In this document: one piece after another, positions 1 through 11,939 of the stretch
Layout of the letters: every line of letters begins with the position of its first letter
How positions within the stretch are numbered: position 1 is the stretch's first letter
Source of the DNA: Lomentospora prolificans
Taxonomy: Eukaryota > Ascomycota > Sordariomycetes > Microascales > Microascaceae
DNA: 64,000 nt
Assembly (NCBI GenBank): GCA_029532625.1
Contig: JARFXM010000009.1
Coordinates: 4,464,001 to 4,528,000, forward strand
Reading direction: 5' to 3'
Notes under the pieces: model-generated
The model's input: only the letters and a program-made list of their open reading frames with translations
Told to the model about the DNA's origin: nothing
Databases searched by the model: none
Made by a program: the position numbers and the translations under genes

Positions 1-131
1 AGAAATGGCACGACGAATTTGAATTCTACCCCAATGGCTATGTCGGCAGGTGCATCAGGCAGCACGGCGACCGGAATAGCAGCATTGCCATGGTGAATGT
101 GAAACTCTTCGTCATCCCGCGCGGGAGCCAT
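1..131 (-). CDS. N-terminus of a gene cut by the window edge (possible amidoligase-like protein)
   Basis: A reading frame starts at an ATG at 131 (minus strand) and stays open for 43 codons to the window edge. It begins MAPARDDEEF, runs through a His/Ala/Pro-rich stretch, and ends IGVEFKFVVPF. The final 'GVE-hydrophobic-F-hydrophobic-P' strand resembles the first beta strand of fungal amidoligase-type (glutamine-synthetase-fold) proteins, which often open with FGVEIEFLLP. That family match is a weak inference from about ten residues. The frame could also be chance. The region upstream (to the right) carries a 107-base pyrimidine tract that may belong to its promoter. The rest of the protein lies outside the window. 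Confidence 0.4.
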   Translation of the reverse strand, partial: MAPARDDEEFHIHHGNAAIPVAVLPDAPADIAIGVEFKFVVPF

Positions 132-656
132 GGTGATTGCGTGCGTCGCTGAATACTTGGCTTTTCCTAACGCGGACCACGACGGGGGCAAGACAGAGAT
201 ATAACGTGGCGGCATGACGGGACTGGATCTGAGACTAAGATGGGGACAAGGACTGGAACGGAGACAGGATCGAGAGGTGCGAAGGGCGAGGGAATTAAAG
301 CGGCGGCGTCCTTTTACCAGACGTCTCCTCCTACTCGCGCACCGCAGACTCCTTCTAATGTTGGGACGAGCGGAGGATTTCATCTGTCGCACTCATGGAC
401 CCGGGGCCGCTCCTCCTTGCCACAATCATGTGGGATTCGGGGGGAAAGTGAGAAGGCACTACAGAAATTTCGAAAGAGCAGTTGCTAATGGCCTGCGACT
501 GCCCAGTTGGTGTGTTCGCGAGTACGAAGTAACCCCATCTCTCGTGGTTGGGCCAGATCCCGTTCGGGCCTGGACTGGAAATTGACGGTGAAGGAGCCAA
601 CGAAAGTGGCAGGTACTGGTTTACCGAGACCGCGAGCCAAGGAGCGGGCGGTTTTG

Positions 657-763
657 TTTTTTTCTTTTCTTTCTTTTTCCTTTTCCTTTTCTTTTTCTTT
701 TTCTCTTTCTTTTCTTTTTTTTCCCTTTCTTTTCTTTTCTTTTTTCTTTCCTTTTCTTTTTCT
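657..763. repeat. 107-base uninterrupted pyrimidine tract
   Basis: The plus strand reads only C and T from 657 to 763, as irregular T-runs separated by single or double C. Tracts of this kind are common in fungal promoters and may mark the promoter of the truncated minus-strand gene at 1-131. Mirror-symmetric polypyrimidine DNA can also form triplex structure. No function can be assigned from sequence alone. Confidence 0.85.
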
Positions 764-3700
764 GTTGACAAGGGCCCTCCCCACTAGAACCATGGCAGCT
801 TAGTCCAAGCTTCGGGGCTGCTTACGCGGACAGCCTCTTCCAGCACGAAATACCCGAGCGTGGTCCGTTCTGGGTAGGCCTGACCACATGATAAGTGGTG
901 GGAGCGAGCATAGTGCCAAGTGCCGGAACTACACGTCATTTTTTTCTCTCTTTTCCTCAGACGCCCTTGGTTACAATAGCGGGAGGAAACGGGGGTCGGG
1001 GGAGCGGAGGCCGGCATGCAAGCAAGTCGAGGTAAGGTTTGCGCGAGACAACCTCGTGAATCAGGGTATCTACGGCGCATGGTCGGTGTCGAGCCCGGAT
1101 CCCATGACATATGACATGGAGCTTGCCAAAAGGGCCCCGGCACACCGTCTGCGATTCCAATTACACCTGGCCGACCGTCTGGCTGCGTCTCATCGTTTTA
1201 ACCTGCTGCGGATGCTCACATTCAAGTCTTGTTCATCTATCTTGGCCCCCTTGTTCCACAAATAGCCCATTGGTAGATACGGTGATTTGAGCGAGGCGTC
1301 AACAAGCTCCAAGTCGTGCCACATGGTCACAGGGGACCAGGCAACGACGAGGCGTGGGGGCGCGGGTTGGCAATCCATGGGACAGAGAAAGGATGAGATA
1401 CTAGTTGGGGTTAATGGGGGACCTAGAAGATCCCACCCCAGCCCAGTTCAGCCCCAAGGAGGAACAAATTGAGCTCTCGACTTTTGTGATAAGCAGGACG
1501 CCATGGCTCGGCATACGTTACAGCCAAAATGTATCAGTCAACGGAACATGTACAGGCTATGCAGGGCAACAGACAAGAGAAAAAAAGAGATAATAATAAT
1601 AAAACATTTTGCTGAACTTGTAAAACAAGAACAGTACAGAAAAAGGGACTATGCTCTCTCTTCTCGACAAAGTGGTAGTACATCGGTGTGAATAGAACGG
1701 TTGATGAAAAAAATTCCCAGCCAGCCTGGCCAATTCTAACCCATGCTCACTGAGTAAAAATCCTTTTTATGTAGGATAAGATAATGATACAAGATAGTTG
1801 CGCCAGCCCCATGCCTTGTCAGAGACTTTAGGACGCCATAATAGTACAGGAAGCTGAAATATGAGAGAACATCAAGGGTATCTTGGGGAAGCGATCTGGA
1901 AAGGTCAAAGTTGTCTAAGCGATTTTGAAACGCGAAGTTGAAGTAGTGCAACCATGAAGTCGTGTAACGTGTAGTCATGGGAACAAGGGTCGCCGAACAA
2001 AGAACCGGCTTTTGCTGGAATGTTTTGAAACAAAAGCAGTCGAATATTGTTCCATGGTCTCCCGCGCAAGGCCTAAGCATATGGCAAGGCATGGATGTCT
2101 GTGGTGCTCTCAGTCGCGTCTGTGGCGATATCGCCGTCGTAAAGTATGCCTAACCGGTAAAGAAGACCGATCTGTGAGTCTTCCGCGGGTTGCGGCAATC
2201 TCGTCGTCACCTTGAAGGCATCTTGGCGACGTAATGCGGGGACGGGAGCGTATTTGGCGCAGGGCAAAGTGTCAGGAGGTTGATATCGACCGCGAGCGAT
2301 AACGCGTCTGTTCGTCGTTAGTCGGCCGACTCGATGCTTCTCGATCTCTTCGCACTGAGTATTGCGAACGCTGATAGTTTCCCGGGGTTGGCAAAGGTGA
2401 AGCCAGGCGCCTCGCTGGGATGCGAAGTGACCACTGTCCTGGGGTGGGGTGCCGCCAGGCTCAATGGTAGGGAGAAGGAAGGGACTGCCTCTTTCCGGGC
2501 GTGGGGAGTACTCGTATGGACAGCCCGGTAAAGGAGGGCTATTATAACATGTGTCGACCATGATTTTTGAAGGTGCGTTGCGACAGTATTGGGGATTCGC
2601 CGTTAGTATAACCAGGTGTAAGTGGATGGAATGATGGTTCTGTGGTAGAACTGAAAGCATGAGCGACAGCGTTGGAGAGTTTGTTAAAAACTGCAGAATC
2701 GCAATGGAATGGACTTAGAATTCTGCAGAAAAGCGTCCAACTTCGTTGGGGCACAGGAAATGGAAATGCTTGGCGATCTCGAGGAGAACCAGACAGGTTA
2801 AGGGCAGGTGTGGCACCCTTTTGTCTTAAATACGGCGATTGCGCTTTTCCCCTCATTATATTCTGGCCCGGCTACCTAGAGCCTAATAGACGAGGGCCAG
2901 CTCCTCATTAGGCAGTGGCGACCAGCCGCGACGCCCCTTTCACTTTCCGCCTCAACCTAAATCGTGCAGCACAGGCGAGCAAGGAGCCAACCAGGATACT
3001 TGATACCAAGGTACAGTAAGTGTCAATGGGTCGGGAGGGCCGGGCAATGCTGGCATGGGGCGAGATCTACACCTACGAAGTAGGTTGGCCCCCGATTAGG
3101 GGCGAAACTGGCCGACATCTCTGCTGGAAGTCACAACCGCTGGCTTCGTAATTATGTGTCCTTGTGACTCACTATTTCAGCTTTTGTAACCTAACAGCCC
3201 AACAGCCAGCTCCTTTCAACACTTTAGAGGAAAGGGCAGGAAGGGAGGTGTGAGAGCTGCCAGTGACGTCGGCCGTTCGCGAAGGCAGTGCAGCAGGCTG
3301 CAAACACACCTGCCTACAATTCTAGCACAAGTGCGAGAAGCGGAAGAGGTGCCAGCTTAATTGTGGAGGCACCAACCTTCCCCGGCGCTCCTGAGCACCA
3401 CTTAAACCCCAGAATTATTGCGCATGTGATGAGATATGACCGATCCTAGGTGTCTCTCAAGTCGAGATAATTATCGATTGAACCTTCTTCCCCTTGTCCC
3501 TGATCTCTTCAGTCCTGAGACTTTTCTCGCGTGGATGTCATTAGAACCTTAGGGCTAACAAATTCTAGTATTTTAACGAATGATATCTTCAATTGAGTTG
3601 GTTTTCTCGGGGCAAATAGTAGCGGGGGTTTATTGTCTTGAATCGTCTTGTGATGGAGAGGCCAGCGTCACTTGATCTGACTCCTTTAGGATTTGAGTCA

Positions 3701-4068
3701 TTATTACGCGGGTATACTATGTCGCAGAGTGACGGATGCCCAACAGATGCGGGCAACAACACCAGTGAGTGGGATAAGGTATGATAACTATTCGTCGTCG
3801 TGAAATATAGAGATGACTGGTTGATTTGATGTGCGCGCATATGACGTGGTAGAGCTTGCCCAACTCACGTAGCGATAGGTGTTAGATTCACAACTTGACC
3901 GGTTGGTATAACGCACCTCGCACGCTCAGAGAGGACCCATCGGCGTCCTGATGCCCCTGTCCACTTCAGCCTTAACAGTTGGGCAACTGCGGTCTAAGGG
4001 ATCCGATAACCCCCAGTATTATCCAACTTCCTGGTGGGAAACGGGTGGAGAGGAAAAAAACGCATGCC

Positions 4069-4431
4069 TTAAAATAATAATGGCGAACGCGATCGCCAAA
4101 AAGTCCCACTAGTAATATCGTGAGCATCGTCACCAACCCTTCGCCTACTGCACATATCTATGCGTTCCTTCCACCCGCCTGAAACAGCGTTTGCGTGAGG
4201 GAAAGGCTTGTCCAAAAATTTGCACACATGCTCCAAGCGCTCATCAGTGTTCCACTCGAGCAGGCGGGCGGCACCAATCCTTTGATTAAGGCGCAGTGCT
4301 ATGGGGTAGGTCTGCCGAAGTTGGCCGGGACGTCGACGCTGGCGAGTCACCGCTGGCGACAGAGGAATCGGAGACAATTCAACCATGCCATTGTAGACCC
4401 ATTTGCCGTTTCGCTCGATCGCCTTCGCCAT
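4069..4431 (-). pseudogene. Possible remnant of a fungal P-loop sulfotransferase-like gene
   Basis: A 120-codon minus-strand frame contains the string RLLEWNTDERLEHVCKFLDK followed by PFPHANAVSGGWKER. This resembles the C-terminal part of fungal sulfotransferase-family (Sulfotransfer_4) proteins, where 'RLL.(Y/W)...(E)..LCkFL.kp(v)P...FPh.N' is the recurring pattern. I found no P-loop and no continuous upstream exon on the right-hand side. The frame 4759-4983 (-) has some coding character but no motif. The most likely reading is a decayed fragment. It could also be a coincidental match, or the end of a gene with introns I could not resolve. Confidence 0.3.
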
Positions 4432-6096
4432 GCCACCATCGGTGGCTCAGAAGAGGGCGGGCCAGAGAAATCTTTCGTGGCTGGGCCATGGCCAGAAACA
4501 CCCATGGTTGAACCCAACTGACCACGTAGAGAAGATCCAGTTCCTGTTCACACCAACTGGCGTCGACATAGCCAGCACTCTCTTACCAGGCGTTAAGACC
4601 CGCGTTGAGCACTACTTTTGCCTCGGGATCCGCCACTATCTTCTCGGGGCGAAGCAACTGGCCGCTGCATACGTGACAGTCACACAGTGCCCGACCAACT
4701 CGTCAAAATCATCCGTGACCGTCGGGGCGTCCGAGTTATTCACTGCGCCCTCGGCATGCTATTGCTTCGGCGCGAGCCGGAACAAGCCTGGTGCGGGTAT
4801 TGGCACATCGTAAACAATATCCCAGCCGTATGTGTCATAGTCATAATCCAACTCAAAGGAGGGCTTGTTGTAGGGGATTCTATAGCGGACGGACCCGGGC
4901 GGGCCGACACAATGGCCCTTGTCAAGCGCCTGTCGACCATTCCCGCCCCGCCGCCAAGGAAACAAATGAGACCCAAGTGCCATATCCGGTGATCAAAGGC
5001 TATTATCGACAACTCTTGGCTTTAATGTGTTTGACGATAACTCTAAGGAGCATGAAAATCTGCCGATTGTTCGATTATTCGACCTCTCACCCTCGCCAGA
5101 CAGGTCGCCAGGCTGTATTGGCATATATGGCCAGGCGCTACAGAGCCATAGGACATTAAGCGTGCCTCGTATTCATCGTTCCGTTTACCTGGTTTAGGCC
5201 GGCTTATCTCAATCCCGGAGAAAGACATACGGTCGCTCTGGCCGTAGAAACGGGAAAAGACTGGCTATTTATTATCTTATTTAATACGGGTGACATGCAG
5301 CGATTTGTTGACAGAAGGCGAAAGAGAACAGCGTTCGAGTTGTGACATCATCAGGACCCTGAGATCAATATGAGGTTTACGCCATCAGAGTGTTTGGCGC
5401 GGAGCATGACAGCGGTTGGGGAATATGACCCTGGACCATTCTTCACTTTATCGGAAGGAAAGTCTGGCGGGTTTAGTGAAAAGCCAGATATAGAGCCGGG
5501 GATGGTCAATTGGGTTGGGGCCCGATGCCGGCTGTCATATCAAGGATCGATGGATACAGCCCTCGGCCGTTCTAAATAGGTCTGAATGCTTCCCTGCATT
5601 TGTCAGCTTCATGATTGACGTCTTTACACTTGCTTTTGCGAGTTTCCGCAATGTGCATGCCCAACTCTGTCATTGGCCTGCCTCCGTCGAGCGGAAGTTC
5701 CCGACCAATTAGCCAGCTGTGCTGTACTGGCAGGTCACGAATCGAGCCGAAACGACTCCATAGTTTACAAGGTATGAGGTATCGCCCAGAGCTCCAACAT
5801 CTCCATTTTGCGGGGCCGCCAGTCCTCGTCGAGGGATGGTGGGCCAAGTTCTTTTCCTCTCTGAAGAGGAGCCTTTTTTTTATCTTTTACCCTTTCTACT
5901 ATATTCTGTATCGTTTCCCCTTATATGGTAGAGGTGTCTTCAGTGTAGTGAAAGTTTGAATTCCCCCGATAGCACTTGTCCTACATCTTGAAAGCGCCGG
6001 GCTAAGTTGAGCTGGGGCGAGCTTCACCATCGGACCCCTCCCGCCACCTCGTAAACAAAACAGAGACAAAAGAGAACAACTAAACTAGCACCCATC

Positions 6097-7373
6097 ATGG
6101 CCTCGCAGCAATCCCTCCATGAGGTCCCCCCCGAGCCTCTCCCAACAATTCCTTCAACGGAGACAGACCCTCTGCTACCCCACCATGGCGATGACGACTC
6201 CGACGAGGCAGACGAGAAGCCCTTCCTCTCACGCATCCCCCTCCCCACGCCAGCCCTCCGCATAATCGCCCTCCTCCTGCTCATTAACATTCTTGCCTGG
6301 GCCGCCGCCGCCTATCCCCTAGCCAAACACCCCTCCCTCCTCGGCCCCGCCGCACTCTCCTACGTCCTCGGCCTCCGCCACGCCCTGGACGCCGACCACA
6401 TCGCCGCCATTGATCTCTCCACCCGGCGCCTCGTAGCCGCTGGCCAGAAGCCCATCTCCGTGGGCACATTTTTCGCCCTGGGCCACAGTACCATCGTCAT
6501 CATCACCTGTATCGTCGTAGCCGCCACCGGCGGCGCGCTCAAGGAAAAGTTTGGCGACGCCGAGGAGATTGGCGGGTTGGTGGGTGGCATCGTGAGCGCC
6601 GTCGTACTCGTCGTCTTCTGCGCCGGGAACGGATGGGTGCTTTATAAGCTTGTGAGGAAGGCTAGAGCGTATAGCTCGCAAGGGAGCGTGGCGGAGGGGG
6701 ATCAAGACGATGGCGTCGAGCTGCGCGGTGTTGTGGGGGGCGTCAAGGATGATGAGATACAAGGGATGGGGTTTCTTGCTCGGACGTTCAGCAGGCTCTT
6801 TAGGCTTGTCGATCGGCCCTGGAAAATGTTTCCTCTTGGTGTGCTCTTCGGCTTGGGCTTTGACACGAGCTCCGAGATTGCTATACTCGGTATTGCGAGC
6901 ATTCACGCGGTGCAGGGTACCAGCATCTGGCTCATCCTCATATTTCCCATCCTATTTGCGTGTAAGTGTCATTTCAAGCCGCCCCTGTACTTGTGTCATA
7001 CGCTAAATGAAGCCTACGCGGTTGAAAAGGTGGCATGGCTCTTCTCGATACGACTGACGGGGCCCTCATGTCCACCCTCTATCTCTCTCCCGCATTTGCC
7101 CGCGATCCCCTCGTAACTCTATACTACTCGCTCGTCCTCACCGCCATCACCGTCGTCGTCTCTGCTTTCGTCGCTACCGTTCAGGTCCTCAGCATTATTG
7201 AGAGCATCTTCAAGCCCAAGGGTGCATTCTGGGACGCCTTGGATGTGTTATCGAGTCACTTCGATATTGTTGGAGCGGCCATCTGCGGTCTCTTTGCCCT
7301 TGTCGCCATTGGCGCCGTGTTTGTCTACAAGCCATGGAGGGAAAGGATGGCCCAGAGGGGCGTGGAGGCTTAG
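6097..7373 (+). CDS. NiCoT-family nickel/cobalt transporter
   Basis: Membrane permease that imports Ni2+ and/or Co2+, for example to supply urease. Two exons, 6097-6961 and 7030-7373, flank a 68-base intron (GTAAGT..AAAAG). Joined, they give 402 residues and restore the family string FACGMALLDTTDGALMS across the junction. The signature RHALDADHIAAID (HX4DH, about residues 95-101) identifies the family: these His and Asp residues lie in the second membrane helix and are needed for metal selection. A second family motif, VGTFFALGHST, follows. The N-terminal 50 residues are acidic and cytosolic-looking, and about eight hydrophobic segments follow. A hydrophilic loop rich in Asp/Glu separates the two halves. 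The gene is tail to tail with the calpain gene, 302 bases apart. Whether nickel or cobalt is preferred cannot be told from sequence. Confidence 0.93.
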
Positions 7374-7675
7374 AGCTAAGTCTTAAAATAGATGCTGTTA
7401 AGTCACTATGTCAGAGCGGGAATGTAAGCGCATGGATACGATCGTTTTTGACCAAAATATTGAAGTGTCTTGTAAAAGAAAACCGACGCTAGATCATTAT
7501 GAACAAGAACAAAAAAAGTCGTCGCCAATTATTTCTATGGAGTGTGAAGAGGAGGACAAGCAGGGCAGTATACTAATCCAAGAGAACGAATTTAGCCGAA
7601 GAGAAGATAGCCAGAAAAAATTAAAAAAAATAAAGGAGAACTCCGGGCAATGAATAAACAATCGGGTCTTGAGTG

Positions 7676-10600
7676 TTAGCCGAGAATCTCGCTCTTGATC
7701 TCCTCTATGGGCGTCGGGTCCGGCGTGCGAACACCGGCCGAGGATGTATCCGACGACGTCTCCTCACAGTCAACGTAGTCATCTTCGTCCTTCTTCTTCT
7801 CTTCCTCCTCCCGCTTCCTGACATCCTCGGCACGCTTCTTCATCTCCTCCTCCTTCTTGAGAATCTCCTCTTCCTTCTTTTTAAGCTCGGCCTCCCACTT
7901 CTTGATGAGCTCTTCCTTCATCCTCATCTCCTCTTCCTTCTTTCGAAGTTCATCATCCTGAGACGTCTCCGCCTTGGGCTTTTCTTGCTTAACCTCGGAA
8001 GTGCCCTTCTCGACCGGTGGTACCGGTGCAGTGTCCTCAGGAGTGTCCGCCTTGGTTTCAGATTTCGTCTCCTCGGCGGGCTCTGGTTTCTCTTCAACAG
8101 GGGTATTGGCATCAGGTTTAGGTGCGGGGGTATCTTCCTTCTTTTCTCTCTTCACTTCCACACTCTCCTTGACAGATCCCTCTGTAGGCTGCTTCGTCGT
8201 CTTGTTCTTCCTGAGCTTCTTTGGTGATGTCTCCTCACCTTCCGACTCATCGTCGCCGTCTTCATCCTCGGTTTGCTCGGAAACCTTGGGCTCGCCATCG
8301 GACTCCTTCTCGCTGTTCTCACCCGCTACGACGATAGGATTGTAGGTGGTGAAGGCGTTGCAGGTCTCCTCACGTTCACCCGCGGCATTCGCCTGAGCGT
8401 TGTCGAGGTCCTTCTCGCCCTTCTGACCCATGCCGCCTTCGAGCATGTCACCCCCCTCCATGACAACGCGGAGTTCCAAGTCGGAATCACGGGAGAAGAC
8501 CTTGAAACCGACAATACAGACGGCGTTCCACGGGTCGGGGAGCTTCTCGTCCTCCGAGGGGTATCTATCAGCCTCCGTGGTTTCAGGGATAGGCTGCGTA
8601 CGGGGCTTGCGAATGTAGTCGTCACTGCTGTAGATAGCCTCCCAATCCTCAACAGGCGAGTCGGAGGAATAGTCGATAGGGGTCGGAGGCGAGGCGGGCT
8701 CCTTCGGGGTAGACTTCTTCTTCTTGGATTTCTTCTCCTTCTTCTCCACAGGCTTAGACTCTCCGGCCGACTTAGCTTCGGCGGGAGGAGCCTCCTTAGG
8801 CTCTTCCGGCTTAGTACCGGTAGCAGTCTTTGCGGCGGCCTTCTCTGCGACGTCCGGGTTATTGGCCTCGCCGAGCTTAGGATCCGAAGGGGTCGCACCA
8901 AGAGTCTCCTCGCCCTTCTTTATATGAGGGGTGGAAGCGTCCTCAGAGGCAGCGGGCATCTCCTTGCTAGTCTCTTCCTTCTTCTCCTCGGCCGTCTCGA
9001 CTTTGTCTTCCGAAGGCTTGTACTCAGACTTCGCCTCGGCGGAAGCGTCTTTAGAGGCGGCATCCGCAGTATTTTTCTCAGATGTGGAGTCCTTGGCGGG
9101 CGCCTCCTCTTCCTTAGAGCTCTCCTCGGTGCTTTCACTCTCACTCTGCTTGTTCTCTTCATTGGCGTTGTTTTTGGCATCCCGTTCAGCGATCAACCTG
9201 GCTTTCTTAGCCTCGTTCTTCTCAAGCTGTTTGCGCTTGATGGTTCGCTCAGTGCGGCGCCTCTCCCACTGCTTCCTCCTCTCAGACTTTCGGCAGTTGC
9301 TAGCCTTGGCCTGATTCGCCTTTTTGCGCATGTCCCGGATCTTCTCGATGTGATGGTGGGCTTTGGAGTGGGCAAGGTCATAGGCATAACCGACCTGGGC
9401 GAGCTTCTCGTTCTCCACACGCTTCTTGCATTCGCGCTTCACGACCTCATCGACAGATGGCTTGTGCGTGTAGCGCTCAGCAGTGACAAGGATGAAGACG
9501 GTGTATTCGCCGGCGGGCATGTCGGGGACATCTATGGAGACGGATCTTGTCATGAGGTAGTTGCCGTGGGAGCGGACAATGTAATCCTCAGCGCCGGGGC
9601 GGCCCTTCTCATGAACGCGGAACTGGAGGCGGAAGTTGTATTGGCCCTCGAGGCCCTTGAAGTAGCGGCGGTCTAGCTGTGAGAGCACAAGGACGAGGGG
9701 CGAGTCTTTGGTAAGCTTGATGTGGAACTTTTCGTGATAGTCGGCCTTCCACGGCACGTCAACCCCGATCCAGCGCTGGCAGCAACCCCAATCAGTTCCG
9801 CTGAAGAGACGGGTGCGATCGAAGTGCTGGTACTTGCTAAGAAGGTCTTCGTAGGAGATCCAGAAGACGGAGTCGTTTCCAAAGTGGTGACCGAGTTCTT
9901 TCTGGACATCTGTAGTCCACTCCTTGGAGCCGTCCGACCAGGGACCCTCCCAGACACCCCTGCGAGTCTTGCCCCATGGATTCCGAAGCTTTACCAGACG
10001 CTGGCCAGATTTGAGGGTGCGGGCGTCCATGACGACGTAGGCATGACGCTCAGCAATTCCATCCCTACTGCCGGTGCCACCGTCAAGAATGCCAGTGGAG
10101 CAGCCAAACATGAACTCTTTGTTGACCTTGGAAAGCTCGTCATCCCAAAAGGCGTCAGTGTCGAGGATATCCGAGGCGAGTAGTTCAGTCGTAACACCAC
10201 CAGTCATGTCCTCAAGACCTTCGCCGATCCAGCCGCCGATGAGTGACGCATAGTCACCGTGGGCTTTAGCGTAGGCTTTTTCCAGGAGAGGCAGCCATGT
10301 CTCATTCTGGTCCTTGTTCTTGCCGAAGAACAGTGCTTTGGACCCGGTCTGGTAGGTCTTGCGGTAGTGTAGCTCGACGTCCTCGCGGTCAATCTGCGCG
10401 AGGAGCTGGCGCTGCAAGCTGGGGCAATCCCAGTTGGGGGACTTCAGGTATAACTTATCATCGATGATAGAGTAAACCCATTCACCATCTAAAATAGCAG
10501 TTAGCACAAACCATCGACATTTAGCGCAGTCTAACGTCGATCCGGGTCAAGAATGAACTGCGAGTTCCGTATCTAGTAGGTAATAATGCGATGGATAATT

Positions 10601-11939
10601 CACTCACCTCGGTAGAAGACGAATCCGTAGATACCGACGCCTAGAAATCGCCACAGCCAGTTAGAAAAGGGGCAATTCTCCTCACAGTGCCACCAGTGCC
10701 ACCAACGCAGCTCCGATGGCCGCAGAAACCAACTGAGTCTCGTCGATGTCATTTAGTGACTAGGGCGCACGGAAACTGTGTACTTACGAGTATCCCATTC
10801 GACGCAGAGTCGTTGAATGCCACCCTCGACATCAATTAGCGCCGAAAGAGCGGCAATGATCCAACAGTTTCCGATGCTGCCCTGGATAATGTCGGAACTG
10901 CTCACATTCTTCATGAATGTGGGGTTTTCGAAGATCTCGTGGACTCGTTTGACGGACTTGGGCAGATTGGCGTTGGACGAAGGTGGGTAGCCCACCTCGT
11001 AGGTTTCGTTGCCCAGATAGTTGAGACAGTTGCCCTTTCCCATCTTCAGGTCCCAGTCCTGTACACAGTGCATACTGTTAGCATCCAGCCATGGAACAAT
11101 TGGTGGAAGCGATTTCTCAGCAGAGGAAAAATTGGAGGCGGGCTCCAGCGAGAACCGGCATCAAGCACAGTGGAACAGGGGGGTGCAGCGAGCACAGTAG
11201 TGCAGCTTAGCGGGCAGCCACACCGCCAGTTACCAAGTCGCCCCTGTACATTTGCATCCGCGCTGAGCGCCACCCCTGACTCGCCCTGCCTCGAGCGAGT
11301 TTCGGTCAACCACTGGTCGCTCCCCACGTCCCATCAATATGCTTTTGGCGTTCTTTCCCCCCCCCCACCTCGCCTCGCTTTTGGCCTTGGTGCGTATGCG
11401 TGTGCATCTGCAGACATGGGAACTAAGAGAACCCCTGACAAACGAAACCATAGGCTCCCACCGGGTTGCTGAGGAGCACACCGACACGGCCAAACATTCG
11501 GTGAGTCCGACAGAGCAAGGCTTTTTCCCGCTTTGAACGTCACCTTCAACCATTGAGGTATTGAAAAAGAAAAGAAAATGATTCAACTTACCAAATCCCA
11601 GCCGGGATCTCGGTACCGTGTGTTCACTCGTCGACACTCCTGAATAATTTTGCGGACTTTACGGCGGCATTCTTCCACCGCCCTCTCGTACGACGCGGCT
11701 GATGATTCGTTGGCCCTGTCAGGACCTGCTGGAGGTAGCACGGGGTCGAACGGTAGCACAGCGAGCGGGATCGTTGGCTGCTTCGCCTGTAGCTTCTTCC
11801 ATATCCGGTTGATGGCTGCCTGCGGCGGGGGCTTCTTCTTCTTCTTCTTCTTTTGGTCGTTATTGTTGCTAGAACTAGAAGGGACCGCCCTGGGTCGCTT
11901 AGGGTCCTCCGATTCCTCTGATGAACTGTAGCCGTGCAT
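7676..11939 (-). CDS. Calpain-family cysteine protease with long charged C-terminal tail
   Basis: Four exons (11592-11939, 10788-11058, 10608-10640, 7676-10488) give 1154 residues. The papain-like triad is visible: Cys about 181 in GSIGNCWIIAALSAL, His about 366 in ERHAYVVMDARTL, Asn about 387 in KLRNPWG. The family string RYRDPGWDLDWDLKMGK forms across the first junction, and VGIYGFVFYRDGEW is carried by a 33-base exon. A beta-sandwich-like segment follows the catalytic core at about 420-560. The last 570 residues are low complexity, rich in Glu, Lys, Pro and Ser, and end in a Lys/Glu coiled-coil-like block (repeated KKEEE units). No MIT domain is seen, so it is not the PalB/Rim13 pH-signalling calpain. 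The first intron is 533 bases, long for a fungus. Substrate unknown; calcium dependence cannot be judged. Confidence 0.9.

Larger units (their letters stand above)
132..6096. other. Long intergenic region with no intact gene
   Basis: Almost 6 kb without a gene I can support. It holds a pyrimidine tract at 657-763 and a minus-strand sulfotransferase-like remnant at 4069-4431. Other open frames here are short, lack recognisable motifs, and overlap on both strands in a way typical of non-coding DNA. No inverted or direct terminal repeats that would mark a transposon were noticed. The last hundred bases are the 5' flank of the nickel transporter, with an A-rich leader just before its ATG. Confidence 0.5.

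Noticed and set aside
8273..9676. 467-codon plus-strand frame opposite the calpain gene
   Set aside because: It is the antisense of the charged tail and beta domain; its Leu/Arg/Gly-rich translation mirrors Glu/Lys codons and has no motif.
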